A DNA stretch of 56,111 bases. It comes from Lachnospiraceae bacterium 10-1. GTDB lineage: Bacteria > Bacillota > Clostridia > Lachnospirales > Lachnospiraceae. The notes under the pieces are model-generated. The model made no database searches and was not told the origin of the DNA. It saw only the letters and a list, made by a program, of their open reading frames with translations. Position 1 is the stretch's first letter. Every line of letters begins with the position of its first letter. Position numbers and translations under genes: made by a program. The stretch covers positions 1-56,111 of the forward strand of contig KE159823.1 in assembly GCA_000403495.2 (NCBI GenBank), written 5' to 3'. This document shows positions 17,322 through 27,056 of the stretch, in pieces.

Positions 17322-17784
17322 ATGCCCCGGAATTTTCCCTGATCCATCTTTTTATATAACTGGGGTAATATCCTCTCACCTGCACATCCGTAAACAAATA
17401 TCCGCATTGTTCTTTAAGCATTACCTTTATCATGTCATCAGGATTTGGCGTTGCAGGGTAGTATGGTACACTGGCAATCATGCATCCTATTTTGTTCTCC
17501 TGATCCATTTCATGCGCAAGTCTGGTCGTTGCTGCCGAGGCAACAAGCTCATGATGCACTGCCTGCAGCTTATCTTCTAAAGTAAGTTTTTCATTTGGAG
17601 TCCATATCCCACCGCTTAAAAGCAGATGATTCAATACAGAATTAATTTCATTAAAAGCGAGCCAGTAATGAACTTTTCCCTTATATCCTTGAAATACTGT
17701 TTTACAATAATTTAAATAAAAATCTATTACTTTTCTGCTTCTGAATCCATCATATCTGATGGAAAAACAATCTTTCTCCTCCAT
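17299..17784 (-). pseudogene. fragment of a GH1 family (6-phospho-)beta-glucosidase
   Basis: 161 residues match only the central part of a family-1 glycosidase of about 470 aa. RSRKVIDFYLNYCKTVF and VHYWLAFNEINSV (with the acid/base Glu in NE) are followed by CMIASVPYYPATPNPDDM and RGYYPSYIKRWIRENSG. Homology stops there and the frame runs into the VOC remnant. The TIM-barrel start, the nucleophile Glu motif and the C-terminus are absent. It cannot be a functional glycosidase. Confidence 0.8.
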
Positions 17785-18206
17785 TCATGTTACCGCTATC
17801 ATTAAGAACAGCCATATAAGCCACCGTTCCTTTTACCGTTTTTATCAAAGTAAATATGATCTAGCCATTTTTTTCTCCAAGCAATTGACAAGTGCTGTAA
17901 TCATAGGTGGAAAAAATATATACACAATTTATCTATAACCTTCCCGCATATATACTATTTACAACAGAAGAATTAACTATTTGCATTCAACAATATGAAA
18001 ACAAAAAAAGCGTAGATTTTATAAAACATGCCGAGAAAAATTTTTAACAAGAATATTTTGTTGTCTTTCTGCACAAAAAACTGTTTTTTCTAATTGATTT
18101 TATGTGAATGATTATATCATTGATATTTTTTCAGATAAAGTTATAGAATCTTTATTCACGAACCAGCAGGAAACAAAAATACATTTTTGTTTCTTTTTTG
18201 ACATAA
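17785..18206. other. AT-rich stretch without a gene
   Basis: No supported coding region. The part nearest 17,785 may hold further unrecognisable debris of the glycosidase gene. From about 17,930 the DNA is very AT-rich and contains only short random frames. Confidence 0.5.
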
Positions 18207-18242
18207 AAATAAGCGCTTTCCGAAATCGGAAAACGCTTATTT
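18207..18242 (-). terminator. terminator of tRNA-Pro (and possibly of the antiporter operon)
   Basis: AAATAAGCG (18207-18215) pairs with CGCTTATTT (18234-18242), with an inner stem TTTCCGA/TCGGAAA, followed on the minus strand by TTTTTATG. It lies 7 bp beyond the 3' end of tRNA-Pro. Confidence 0.85.
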
Positions 18243-18248
18243 ATTCTA

Positions 18249-18322
<74 letters not shown>

Positions 18323-18340
18323 TTACCTACAACAATGTTC

Positions 18341-18369
18341 ATGATACAATTTTTAGAGCCAATTGTCAA
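18341..18369 (-). promoter_or_regulatory. promoter of tRNA-Pro
   Basis: Minus-strand TTGACA (18364-18369), 17-bp spacer, TATCAT (18341-18346): a near-perfect sigma-A promoter, 18 bp from the mature tRNA 5' end. It starts only 8 bp after the stop codon of the last antiporter-like gene. Confidence 0.85.
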
Positions 18370-18376
18370 TAAAAAA

Positions 18377-20500
18377 CTAAAGCAACAGATAAACTACTGT
18401 TATGATCAGCCCAATGCAAAACAAAAGCAGCCCAAAGGAAAGACTTCTTCCTACAATAGTTCCATCCTCCGAAAGTTCCTCATAAATCATTGCATATTTG
18501 TGCACATAATCAGTCTTTTTAGGATGCTTTCTCCATATGGTGGCATTGGCAAGCCTCTCCAATCCATTTACAAAACTTCCTGCCAGATGGGTGATATAGT
18601 TTCCTTCCTCCAATTCATGAGGAAGCTTACTATCCCTGTATACTGTTTTACGCAGCAGTACCACGATCCCATCAACCAGACTATCCAATACCCTGCAGAC
18701 CACTCCAAGTACAAAAGGCAGGGCATATAGCAATATAGGCCGGTAAATCAAATTTTCAAGATCCAGATACTTATGCCATCTATTTACATATACCTTCTGT
18801 CCATTTTTCTTTTTCATAAGCCACAGCCTTACCACCACCAAATAAACTGCCGCTCCAATCATCAGCGAAATCACTGCCCCTTTTAAATTAGCAGGGGAAA
18901 ACCATGCTGTAATATGCTGCTGACCTTTTACCTGCATAAAATCCTGCCCAATACTGGCAATTTTACCCATAACAGAATCAGGCAAAAGTCCCATAACCGG
19001 AAGTATGGATGCACAGACTGTCAAAACAACCGCGCTCATTTTATTCATATAGGTTTTTTTCATGGAATCGTACTTTTCCTGTACCTTATCATCTGCATTT
19101 TTTTCTACAAATATTGCAAAAAAAAGTTTTGTCATATATGCCGCTGTAAGGCCGCCGCTGATTAAGAAAATCCACTCAATTCCCTTCATTGCTCCGGTAC
19201 CTAAAACTCCTGTCACAGCACCTTCACGCACCAGGTTTAAATATTCTATTATGCTTTCATGTATCAGTGTTTTACTTACATAACCATTAAAAAACGGTAC
19301 CCCTGAAATCCCAAGGGAACCCATCAGGAAAATATAATTAAGCAAAGGTTTTTTTCTTCCAAATCCACGAATCTCATTTAAATCCAGTTTGTGAACATTC
19401 ATAAACACCACACCGGCCGCCATAAAAAGCACCAGTTTAATCAAAGAATGGTTTACCATATGAAGCAGGCTTCCTCTTACCGCAAGCATATTTTCCTCAT
19501 ACAATAATCCGCACATTGAAACCCCTGTCAAAATAAAACCAATCTGAGAAACCGAAGAGCAGGCAAGAGTTCTTTTTAAATCCACGGAAAACAAAGCAAG
19601 TACCGCACCTGTCACCATCGTACATACTCCAAGAATTAAAAGAAAACTCCCCCAAATACTCTCACCTGAAAATAAATAGCATGTGAGAATCAAAATCCCA
19701 AACATACCAGCCTTTGTTAAAATCCCGGAAAGCAGTGCAGATGCAGGTGCAGGCGCCACCGGATGGGCTTTTGGAAGCCAAATATGAAGTGGAAACATAC
19801 CGGCCTTTGCTCCAAATCCAAAAAGAATACATAAAGCTGCAATCCAGATCCTCTGCATAGCTCCCGGAACAGATGCATTCACTGACAACTCTTTTCTGTA
19901 TCTGTCGATTACATCAGACAGTTCGTCAAATTTAAGCGTTCCGCAAATATGGTACAAAAGAAAAATTCCCATCAGCATCACAAGGCCGCCAATCACTGCC
20001 ACTGCCAGATATGTAGCCGCCGCCCTCATGGATTCTTTCTTTTCATCATGGGCAACCCACGCATAGGAAGTAAATGACATCATCTCAAAAAACAAGAACG
20101 TAGTATAAAAATCGGCCGATAAAAATACGCCTTCCGTTGCTCCCAATGTAAGCAGTAAGAAGAAATAGTATCTGTTTCTGTTTCGATAATGAGCAAAATA
20201 CTCCCTTGAAAAAAGGGTAGTCATAAACCACATAAAAGCCGCAATGGTTCCATAAAGAACCCGAAACCCGTCCAGTTTGAAAGAAAGTCCTAATCCGCAA
20301 AATCCCGGAAGCTCTATTACCTCATTTATGCTGCCGCTTATTAATATTCTGATCAGTAAAAGCAAAAAAGCTCCAAACTCCACCCCTGTCACTATACTGG
20401 CAAAGTGATCCCGGAAATCTTTCTTTTTTCTTCCAATTAAATAGCAAATCGGTGCAGCGGAAATTGGAAAAAATATTAACCTGCAAATCATAAAATTCAT
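18377..20500 (-). CDS. NuoL/HyfB-like proton-conducting membrane subunit
   Basis: About 707 aa, the longest of four antiporter-like subunits in this operon, with some 15 predicted membrane helices. Family marks are the Glu-bearing helix FLFFEMMSFTSYAWVAHDEK, GAKAGMFPLHIWLPKAHPVA with the channel Lys, and KRTLACSSVSQIGFILTG. It belongs to the ND5/MrpA/HyfB group that moves H+ or Na+ across the membrane. The start is uncertain: ATG 20512 touches the GAGAGGAG site and ATG 20500 is better spaced, though distant. It is the last gene of the operon and has no terminator of its own before tRNA-Pro. Confidence 0.85.
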   Translation of the reverse strand: MNFMICRLIFFPISAAPICYLIGRKKKDFRDHFASIVTGVEFGAFLLLLIRILISGSINEVIELPGFCGLGLSFKLDGFRVLYGTIAAFMWFMTTLFSREYFAHYRNRNRYYFFLLLTLGATEGVFLSADFYTTFLFFEMMSFTSYAWVAHDEKKESMRAAATYLAVAVIGGLVMLMGIFLLYHICGTLKFDELSDVIDRYRKELSVNASVPGAMQRIWIAALCILFGFGAKAGMFPLHIWLPKAHPVAPAPASALLSGILTKAGMFGILILTCYLFSGESIWGSFLLILGVCTMVTGAVLALFSVDLKRTLACSSVSQIGFILTGVSMCGLLYEENMLAVRGSLLHMVNHSLIKLVLFMAAGVVFMNVHKLDLNEIRGFGRKKPLLNYIFLMGSLGISGVPFFNGYVSKTLIHESIIEYLNLVREGAVTGVLGTGAMKGIEWIFLISGGLTAAYMTKLFFAIFVEKNADDKVQEKYDSMKKTYMNKMSAVVLTVCASILPVMGLLPDSVMGKIASIGQDFMQVKGQQHITAWFSPANLKGAVISLMIGAAVYLVVVRLWLMKKKNGQKVYVNRWHKYLDLENLIYRPILLYALPFVLGVVCRVLDSLVDGIVVLLRKTVYRDSKLPHELEEGNYITHLAGSFVNGLERLANATIWRKHPKKTDYVHKYAMIYEELSEDGTIVGRSLSFGLLLFCIGLIITVVYLLL

Positions 20501-20569
20501 ATTTATAACCATGCTCCTCTCAAAATGCGGAGACTTTATGCATAACCCAAATCTCCTGATTAAACCACC

Positions 20570-22033
20570 TTAATACATTCCTGCTGCTACACTTATAAAA
20601 AAATTCACCAGCGGTCTGGAATAAAGACCAAAAACAACCATACAAAATGTAAAAACAAATAACGGTAAAAGCATCTTCCAACCAGGATCTTTTATTCCTT
20701 CTAAGGAAGTCATATCAAATTCTTTTTGAGGAAAAAAACCCCGTCCAACAATTGTCAGCATATAAATTGCCGTAAGAAGCGCGGAAATTAAAAGACAGCC
20801 AATTCCAAAAAAGGTAATTACATTTCCACTTTCCACAGCTGCCGAAGCTAAATTCCATTTACTGACAAATCCTGCAAACCCCGGTACACCCATAAGAGCA
20901 AACGATGATATTGTAAATACTCCAAACACTGCCGGCATCTTATAACCCATACCATCCAGTTCGTGTACATAATGCTTTCCCGTCTGATGCATAATGGCCC
21001 CGGCGCAAAAGAAAGAGCTAATCTTCATAACTGCATGAAAGACCAGATGAGTAAGCGCACCTGCCATTCCAAGGGGCGTCATAATCGCTGCTCCAAACAA
21101 AATATAAGAAAGATTACTGATAGTAGAATACGCCAGCCTTCTTTTTAAATGTGTTTCTTTCACTGCCCGGCTGCACCCGTAAATAATGGTAAACATTGTA
21201 ATCAGCATCACTACGGTCTGCGCCCAGGTTCCTTTAAGAAACTCCGTTCCAAAACTGTAATAGGTCAGGCGTATAATTGCAAAAGCCCCGGATTTTACTA
21301 CCGCCACCGCATGAAGCAGAGCTGTAACCGGCGTCGGTGCCACACCGGCGTCGGGAAGCCATGAGTTAAACGGGCAAACAGCCGCCTTTACTCCAAATCC
21401 GATAAAAGCCATTACATAAATCAAGAGCAAAATATTTGTTCTTTCCCCGACCTTGTCCAAATCCATTACTCCACCCAGCACAAAATTAGTCGTACTTCCA
21501 TAAATAATTACAAAAATCAATCCAATAAATGCAAATGCAGCGCCTCCCAATGAGTAATACAAATATTTCCGGCTTGCAAGAATAGCTTCCCTGGTAAGAG
21601 TATGCATCACAAGCGGTACTGTAACTAATGTCAGCAGTTCATAAAAGAAATACATAGTAAGCAGATTGGCCGCAAGAGAAATTCCTAAAGTTACTCCATA
21701 GGTCATAGTATAAAACATGAAAAAAACTTTTTCATGCTCTTCCTTTGTCATATATTCAAATGCATACAAAGTTGCAAAAGGCCAAAGAGCGGAAACCAGT
21801 CCTCCAAACACCATACTCATTCCATCCACTTTAAAACTAATGGAAAGATTTCCGGTAAAATTAGCTAATGTAAAGATTTCTGCCGACCTGTGAAACAAAA
21901 GATACCACACCAAAATACTGTTTATAATCACCAATGCCTCAAGAAATATTTCCATGTTGCTTCTTTTTTTAAAAGGAATCAGAAAAAGCAGCACTCCGGC
22001 TATAACAGGAATTAAAATAACCAACAAAATCAT
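20570..22033 (-). CDS. Mrp/Mbh antiporter subunit D-like (NuoM/N family), third copy
   Basis: A 487-aa polytopic protein of the proton-conducting transporter family. Motifs: FFYELLTLVTVPLVMHT (helix-5 Glu), GVKAAVCPFNSWLPDAGVAP (helix-7 Lys) and KRRLAYSTISNLSYILFG. The start follows GGAGAGGAGAAACAGTT. It is close in layout to the gene just upstream (22050-23522), which suggests tandem duplication. It works in the membrane with the small Mrp subunits and presumably forms one ion path of the complex. Confidence 0.87.
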   Translation of the reverse strand: MILLVILIPVIAGVLLFLIPFKKRSNMEIFLEALVIINSILVWYLLFHRSAEIFTLANFTGNLSISFKVDGMSMVFGGLVSALWPFATLYAFEYMTKEEHEKVFFMFYTMTYGVTLGISLAANLLTMYFFYELLTLVTVPLVMHTLTREAILASRKYLYYSLGGAAFAFIGLIFVIIYGSTTNFVLGGVMDLDKVGERTNILLLIYVMAFIGFGVKAAVCPFNSWLPDAGVAPTPVTALLHAVAVVKSGAFAIIRLTYYSFGTEFLKGTWAQTVVMLITMFTIIYGCSRAVKETHLKRRLAYSTISNLSYILFGAAIMTPLGMAGALTHLVFHAVMKISSFFCAGAIMHQTGKHYVHELDGMGYKMPAVFGVFTISSFALMGVPGFAGFVSKWNLASAAVESGNVITFFGIGCLLISALLTAIYMLTIVGRGFFPQKEFDMTSLEGIKDPGWKMLLPLFVFTFCMVVFGLYSRPLVNFFISVAAGMY

Positions 22034-22049
22034 AACTGTTTCTCCTCTC

Positions 22050-23522
22050 CTAAATTATTTTTTCAATGATTTGAGACAGATAATTCAACAGCCATTCCGG
22101 AAACAAACCAATGAAAACAGATAAAACTGTAAGTATTAACACAGGTATAGTCATAAAAAGCGAAGGTTCCTTTTTTTGAAGCGCTCCATAATCATAATTT
22201 TCCCCTGGAAAAAAACCTTGAATCGTAATTGGCAGCAGGTATCCTGCCGTAAGAAGCGCGCTAATTAAAAGCACTACCGGTCCAATCCAATCAAACCCAC
22301 AGATACCGGAAGAAAGCGCCCCCTGTGCCAAATACCATTTACTAAGAAATCCGCCCGTAGGAGGAATACCAATAAGCCCCAGTGATGCAATGGTAAAGCA
22401 CCACATCATAAAAGGCATTTCTTTTCCGATTCCACGCATCTGCTCTACTCTTGTTTTCCCCGTCATATAGATAACTGCACCTGCGCATAAAAAAAGCACT
22501 GCTTTAATAAATCCGTGGCTTAGTACATGCAAAAGCCCCCCTGTTACAGAACCCGCATCCATCACTGCAAGCCCAAACAAAATATAAGATAACTGACTAA
22601 CCGTAGAATAAGCCAGACGCTTTTTTAAAACCGGCTCTCTGTATGCCAGCATAGATCCCATAAAAACCGTAACGAGGGAAAGAACCATCCACACTGTCTG
22701 TACCCAGGTTCCCCGCAAAAAAGAAACTCCGTAAATATAATAAACCACTCTCACTATTGCCAGTATACCTGCTTTTACAATAACTGCAGAAAGAACTGCA
22801 GATGCAGGCCCAGGCGCCGCAGGATGAGCTGTTGACAACCATGCATGCATGGGAAACATTCCCGCTTTCACCCCAAATCCAATCAGCATAAGCATAGCAA
22901 GAACCAGCAAAATTTCTCCATGCTCTGACATGGCCGATGCACTGATCACACCGCCGGCGCTAAAGGTAAGAGTATTTCCGTATCGTTCGATAAAATACAA
23001 TCCAAACAATACCATATAGGCACCGCAAAGAGAGTAAAATATATATTTTAATCCTGCCATAATTGCTTCCCTGCTTCGGTTATGGATTACCAAAGGCACA
23101 GAATTTATAGTAAGCAGCTCATAAAATAAATAAAATGTAATTAAATTTCCTGAAAAGCAAAGAGCAATTAATATCCCAAGCACAATAAGATAAAAACCAT
23201 AATACCGTTTTTCTTTCTCTTCATGCTTCATGTATTCAAAAGAATAAATACCCACACAAATATAAATGATTAATGTCATGCTTACAAAAACAATGCTGAT
23301 CTCATCTATTTTAAACAGAACAGGAAGCCTTCCCGAAAGGTTAAACAATGTAAACATTTCATTTCCTGAAAGGCAGAGGGCCAAAATCGTTAATGCAAAA
23401 GTTGCCAAAAATATAATGCCCACCACAATCAGCAGGTTTTTTCTGTGTTCCATTTCTTTTCTTATAAGAAGAAAAATTCCACAAAGAATAGGAAAAAAAA
23501 TGGATAGTAATATATAGTACAT
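22050..23522 (-). CDS. Mrp/Mbh antiporter subunit D-like (NuoM/N family), second copy
   Basis: 490 aa, about 14 membrane helices. Conserved features are FYLFYELLTINSVPLVIHN, GVKAGMFPMHAWLSTAHPAA and KKRLAYSTVSQLSYILFG, the last shared almost verbatim with the downstream copy. The ribosome site AGGAGGTTTTAAAG precedes the ATG. It lies 12 bp from the first copy (23535-25028) and 16 bp from the third, so the three are co-translated as a block. Confidence 0.87.
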   Translation of the reverse strand: MYYILLSIFFPILCGIFLLIRKEMEHRKNLLIVVGIIFLATFALTILALCLSGNEMFTLFNLSGRLPVLFKIDEISIVFVSMTLIIYICVGIYSFEYMKHEEKEKRYYGFYLIVLGILIALCFSGNLITFYLFYELLTINSVPLVIHNRSREAIMAGLKYIFYSLCGAYMVLFGLYFIERYGNTLTFSAGGVISASAMSEHGEILLVLAMLMLIGFGVKAGMFPMHAWLSTAHPAAPGPASAVLSAVIVKAGILAIVRVVYYIYGVSFLRGTWVQTVWMVLSLVTVFMGSMLAYREPVLKKRLAYSTVSQLSYILFGLAVMDAGSVTGGLLHVLSHGFIKAVLFLCAGAVIYMTGKTRVEQMRGIGKEMPFMMWCFTIASLGLIGIPPTGGFLSKWYLAQGALSSGICGFDWIGPVVLLISALLTAGYLLPITIQGFFPGENYDYGALQKKEPSLFMTIPVLILTVLSVFIGLFPEWLLNYLSQIIEKII

Positions 23523-23534
23523 CTTTAAAACCTC

Positions 23535-25028
23535 CTAGGAGAACATGGCCAGTCCCTGGCCTATCAAATCAACAACAGGCTGAGAGCTTACACCCAGAAA
23601 TACATTCAGTATAATAAAACCAACCAGCGTTGCTGCATATAATTTCATGCCTCCAAATTTAACACTTTCATAACTTCTGTCTTCCACCGGAGTATAAATA
23701 CGGATTACTGTTTTCATAAAGTAAATTGCATTTAATACCGTGCTAATACCAAGCACAATCAGTGCCGGCAGCATTTTCACATTATTCTGCACTGCTGCCT
23801 GTGCAAATAACAATTTGCTGATAAATCCGGAAAATAAAGGAACACCTACCATAGACAGAGAACCTACTGTAAACGCAACGCCTGCCCATTTATTCCGATA
23901 TGCGGCACCAGTAAGTTCAACAAACTGCCTGCTGCCTCCCGAAACGTCGGTAAGTCCGATGGCAGCAATAAAAAGCAGGGACTTTGTTGCCGCATGAGAA
24001 AGAACATGAAATACACTTGCCGCCATTCCCGCCTGCGTGCCCATGCCGATACCCATATAAATATATCCGATCTGAGCAACGGAAGAAAAGGCGATCATTC
24101 TTCTGACATCATTTTCCTTAATGGCGCTTAAAGAGCCAAAGATCATACCCATCAAGCCAAAAACAAACAAAATGTTGATAATCCGGCTGTTATAAAAAAT
24201 ATCAAAACCAATCACCCTGTATATTATTTTTATCAACAAAAAAATATATCCCTTGGAAACCAGACTTGATAAAATTGCCGCTGAGGAAACTGTTGAATAT
24301 CCATATGCATCAGGCAGCCATGCATGAAAGGGAAACAATGCACTCTTTATGGCAAGTCCAACTGACATAAGGGCAATTGTAACTAACAGAGGGATTCTGT
24401 AATTTCCGGATGCAAAAAGAATTTCCACCTGTTCTCTGATATTGCTCATTAGAAGATGCCCTGTCAGGTCATAGAGCATACAAATACCCATAAGCAAAAG
24501 GCCGGAGCCAAGCAGACTCATAATCATGTATCTTGCCGCCGCTTCAATAGTTCTCCCGTTTTGTCTGATCATAATAAGGCCGCAGGCCGCAATTGTATTA
24601 ATTTCCACAAACACATAAGCAGTAAATAAATCGTTGGTATAAACCAGAGCAAGCAAAGAAGAAAGCAGCAGATCATTCAACACATAATAAAGAAAGACCT
24701 TACCATCCTCCACTTCATCGCCCAGCTTTTTAATACCTCCCCACATTGATAAAAGCATAATAATGCTGAAAAACAATGCAATAAAGGCTTCCAGTACTCC
24801 TGCTTTGATTTCATTTCCCCAGGGGGCCGGAAACTTTCCCATTACATATACATATGCCTCTCCTGTGCCTAATACATATCCCAATGTACAAAAGCTTAAA
24901 AAGATTACTATAAGAATCAAAGCCGTATTAATATATCTGGCGGTTCTGCCCTTAAGACCGGAACTGATAATTCCGGCAAAAAGGCATATCAGTATAGATA
25001 TGGCCGGAAAGTTCTGCACAAAATCCAT
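23535..25028 (-). CDS. mrpD: Mrp antiporter subunit D
   Basis: 497 aa, the antiporter-like subunit directly following MrpC as in canonical Mrp operons. It has LFTAYVFVEINTIAACGLIM with the helix-5 Glu, GLAIKSALFPFHAWLPDAYG with the helix-7 Lys, and RRMIAFSSVAQIGYIYMG. The ribosome site AAAGGAGGGACTGTA precedes ATG 25028, and the start overlaps the mrpC stop codon. It is the best candidate for the true MrpD of the set. Confidence 0.87.
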   Translation of the reverse strand: MDFVQNFPAISILICLFAGIISSGLKGRTARYINTALILIVIFLSFCTLGYVLGTGEAYVYVMGKFPAPWGNEIKAGVLEAFIALFFSIIMLLSMWGGIKKLGDEVEDGKVFLYYVLNDLLLSSLLALVYTNDLFTAYVFVEINTIAACGLIMIRQNGRTIEAAARYMIMSLLGSGLLLMGICMLYDLTGHLLMSNIREQVEILFASGNYRIPLLVTIALMSVGLAIKSALFPFHAWLPDAYGYSTVSSAAILSSLVSKGYIFLLIKIIYRVIGFDIFYNSRIINILFVFGLMGMIFGSLSAIKENDVRRMIAFSSVAQIGYIYMGIGMGTQAGMAASVFHVLSHAATKSLLFIAAIGLTDVSGGSRQFVELTGAAYRNKWAGVAFTVGSLSMVGVPLFSGFISKLLFAQAAVQNNVKMLPALIVLGISTVLNAIYFMKTVIRIYTPVEDRSYESVKFGGMKLYAATLVGFIILNVFLGVSSQPVVDLIGQGLAMFS

Positions 25029-25402
25029 TACAGTCCCTCCTTTTTTAACCGCAAAGAAATTTCATCCAAATCAAGCGTCTGATAACGCCGGTATAACCGT
25101 ATCGTAATAGAAAGCATAAGAGCACTTACTGATACAGATACCACAATACCTGTCAGAACTAGTCCGCTGGGAATTGGGTTAATATACTTTTCCATATCCT
25201 GTACGCCATCCACAATGATAGGCGCAACACGTCCTGAAATATATCCCTTTTCAGCCAGAAACAGATAAATTGCCGTATCCATAATATTAAGACCGATGAT
25301 TTTTTTTATCAAATTACTCTGCAAAAGCAAATTTCCAAATCCAATTCCAAATAAAATGATGGCCACCGCTTCCCCATAGTTTGTTAAAAGATTGGCTCCC
25401 AT
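25028..25402 (-). CDS. mrpC: Mrp antiporter subunit C (NuoK-like)
   Basis: About 124 aa from ATG 25402 (MGANLLTNYG), chosen for the AGGAGGTCTTTAAA site. Three membrane helices with the NuoK-like pattern: EAVAIILFGIGFGNLLL, LIKKIIGLNIMDTAIYLFLA, and SGLVLTGIVVSVSVSALML. In canonical Mrp the equivalent subunit links MrpA and MrpD. It starts 2 bp after the mrpB stop and overlaps mrpD by one base. Confidence 0.88.
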   Translation of the reverse strand: MGANLLTNYGEAVAIILFGIGFGNLLLQSNLIKKIIGLNIMDTAIYLFLAEKGYISGRVAPIIVDGVQDMEKYINPIPSGLVLTGIVVSVSVSALMLSITIRLYRRYQTLDLDEISLRLKKEGL

Positions 25403-25403
25403 T

Positions 25404-26366
25404 TTAAAGACCTCCTCTCCGGAAAAGTGCATAAAATGCATACATAGTACACGCCACTTCCAGTCCTACGCAAATATCAATGGGCAGAATAATGCCGCCG
25501 CTTAAAATATGTCCGGGCATTCCCAAAGGAATGTGGTTTTCAATGCCATTTGCTCCGGTAATATAAAAATAGGAACCAATTATACCATACATACAAAGAG
25601 CAGTAATTTTGGCTATTTTATAAACATGCTCATTGAAAAACTTTTGTGTTTTTTCAAATCCATTTGCACTTGTATAAAGTATCAATCCGGCACCAAGAAT
25701 TGCCCCGCCGGAAAATCCGCCTCCGGGCGAAAGATGACCATTTAGTATCACGTAAATTCCAAATATAAAAATAATAGGAGAGAGTACAAAAGCCGCCCCC
25801 TGCAGAATTACATCATTTTTCGGCTCATACCGTCTGTCATCATTCGCTTCCTGCTTTTTTAAAATAGCTTCATCTATCATTAAAAGGATCATTACACAAC
25901 AGGTTGCTATAAAAAGCACATTTGTTTCTCCAAAGGTATCAAATGCCCTGTAAGTTAAAATCATTCCCGAAACAATGTTCATTGCTCCTGTTTCCTGCAG
26001 GCCCTTTTCTATGTACCTTTCAGAAACCGTATTGTTATCAGGATTGGAAGGATTTCCTGTTCGGGGAAGATAAGAAACCGTATACAGCAAAAGGCCTACA
26101 AGCACAACACAAAATAAAATTGCTGCTATTACATAAATTTTATGAAAAAAAGCAAGCTTTTTATTTTTTTCCACATCATAAACCTTATTCCGAATCATCT
26201 GCTTTTCATTCATACGGTCTAAAATAGCAGCTTCCGGAACTGCAAATTCTTTTTGAGGCTGCATTTCCACTTCGCCCAAATAAGGATCTTTGCTTCCGGA
26301 AAGCCATCGGAAAAAGCGAAATGCTCCCGTTTTTTCATATTCCTTTTGAGGCTTTAGCCTACTCAT
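25404..26366 (-). CDS. mrpB: fusion of MbhE-like domain and Mrp antiporter subunit B
   Basis: About 320 aa from ATG 26366 (MSRLKPQKEY), behind AAGGAGGCGGAAGTTC. Residues about 1-80 are a charged cytoplasmic extension. Then comes an MbhE-like part (ETGAMNIVSGMILTYRAFDT, FGETNVLFIATCCVM), which in classic Mrp is the C-terminal end of MrpA. From about 195 a full MrpB follows (DVILQGAAFVLSPIIFIFG, LNGHLSPGGGFSGGAILGAG). It is therefore longer than a normal MrpB of about 140 aa. The start overlaps the end of the preceding gene. Confidence 0.85.
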   Translation of the reverse strand: MSRLKPQKEYEKTGAFRFFRWLSGSKDPYLGEVEMQPQKEFAVPEAAILDRMNEKQMIRNKVYDVEKNKKLAFFHKIYVIAAILFCVVLVGLLLYTVSYLPRTGNPSNPDNNTVSERYIEKGLQETGAMNIVSGMILTYRAFDTFGETNVLFIATCCVMILLMIDEAILKKQEANDDRRYEPKNDVILQGAAFVLSPIIFIFGIYVILNGHLSPGGGFSGGAILGAGLILYTSANGFEKTQKFFNEHVYKIAKITALCMYGIIGSYFYITGANGIENHIPLGMPGHILSGGIILPIDICVGLEVACTMYAFYALFRRGGL

Positions 26367-26667
26367 GAACTTCCGCCTCCTTTTCTTCTTGTGCAGACAG
26401 CTTCTCAGCTTTTTCTTCTTTATCTTTTTCAATGTCAATTGCATGAATTTTTTTCAAAGTCGCAAAAAATAAAATACTGGTAATTCCAGCGCCCACTGCC
26501 GCTTCCGTGATTGCAAGATCCGGAGACTGTAAGCATACCCATATCATAGACATAATCAGGCTGTAAGACATGTAAATCAATATGGAATTAAGCAGACTTT
26601 TGGAAAAGCTTACGGAAATAGCGCATACGACTAAAAAGCCCATTAATATAGATTGAAACAATGTCAT
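26359..26667 (-). CDS. MbhD/DUF4040 antiporter subunit
   Basis: 102 aa: three membrane helices followed by a highly charged tail (EKDKEEKAEKLSAQEEKEAE). LLNSILIYMSYSLIMSMIWV and SPDLAITEAAVGAGITSILF mark the DUF4040 family, which corresponds to the part of MrpA just before its C-terminus, here encoded separately as in archaeal Mbh/Mbx operons. It overlaps mrpG by 4 bp and the MbhE-MrpB gene by 8 bp. Confidence 0.85.
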   Translation of the reverse strand: MTLFQSILMGFLVVCAISVSFSKSLLNSILIYMSYSLIMSMIWVCLQSPDLAITEAAVGAGITSILFFATLKKIHAIDIEKDKEEKAEKLSAQEEKEAEVHE

Positions 26668-27056
26668 TTTTTACCGCCCCCTGCCTCTTTTTCCTTTTCT
26701 TCCTTTAATTCCCTTTCCAAGTTTTCCAAAATAGGGTATACCTGACAATGCTTATTTAAATTTTCATTGGTAGACACCTCAAGTCTGGCAAGCAAATGGG
26801 AAGAAACCGGAGATGCAAACCATAAAAATACCACTATTAATGCCATTTTTAAAGTGGTGAAATTAAATCCTGACAAAATCATCAATCCCACCAGGGAAAA
26901 ACTGATTCCAAGAGTATCACCCATAGCTGCCGCATGCATTCGGTTAAGTACATACTTTAAATGAAAAATTCCATACAACTCTATCAGAAAAATAATCAGG
27001 CCGCTTATCAAAAGTGCGCCTCCTGCAACTAATCTGATCCATTCAAGGATTTCCAT
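26664..27056 (-). CDS. mrpG: Mrp antiporter subunit G
   Basis: About 130 aa from ATG 27056 (MEILEWIRLVAGG), preceded by AGGAAGGAGAGAAACCCT. Three membrane helices with the MrpG signature GIFHLKYVLNRMHAAAMGDTLG and a charged C-terminal tail (ERELKEEKEKEAGGGKK). A small accessory subunit needed for assembly of Mrp complexes. It overlaps mrpF by 14 bp. Confidence 0.88.
   Translation of the reverse strand: MEILEWIRLVAGGALLISGLIIFLIELYGIFHLKYVLNRMHAAAMGDTLGISFSLVGLMILSGFNFTTLKMALIVVFLWFASPVSSHLLARLEVSTNENLNKHCQVYPILENLERELKEEKEKEAGGGKK

Noticed and set aside
18377-25028. Antiporter-like genes as part of respiratory complex I or a hydrogenase
   Set aside because: No Nuo/Mbh hydrophilic or catalytic subunits occur in the window, and the small subunits are of Mrp type.
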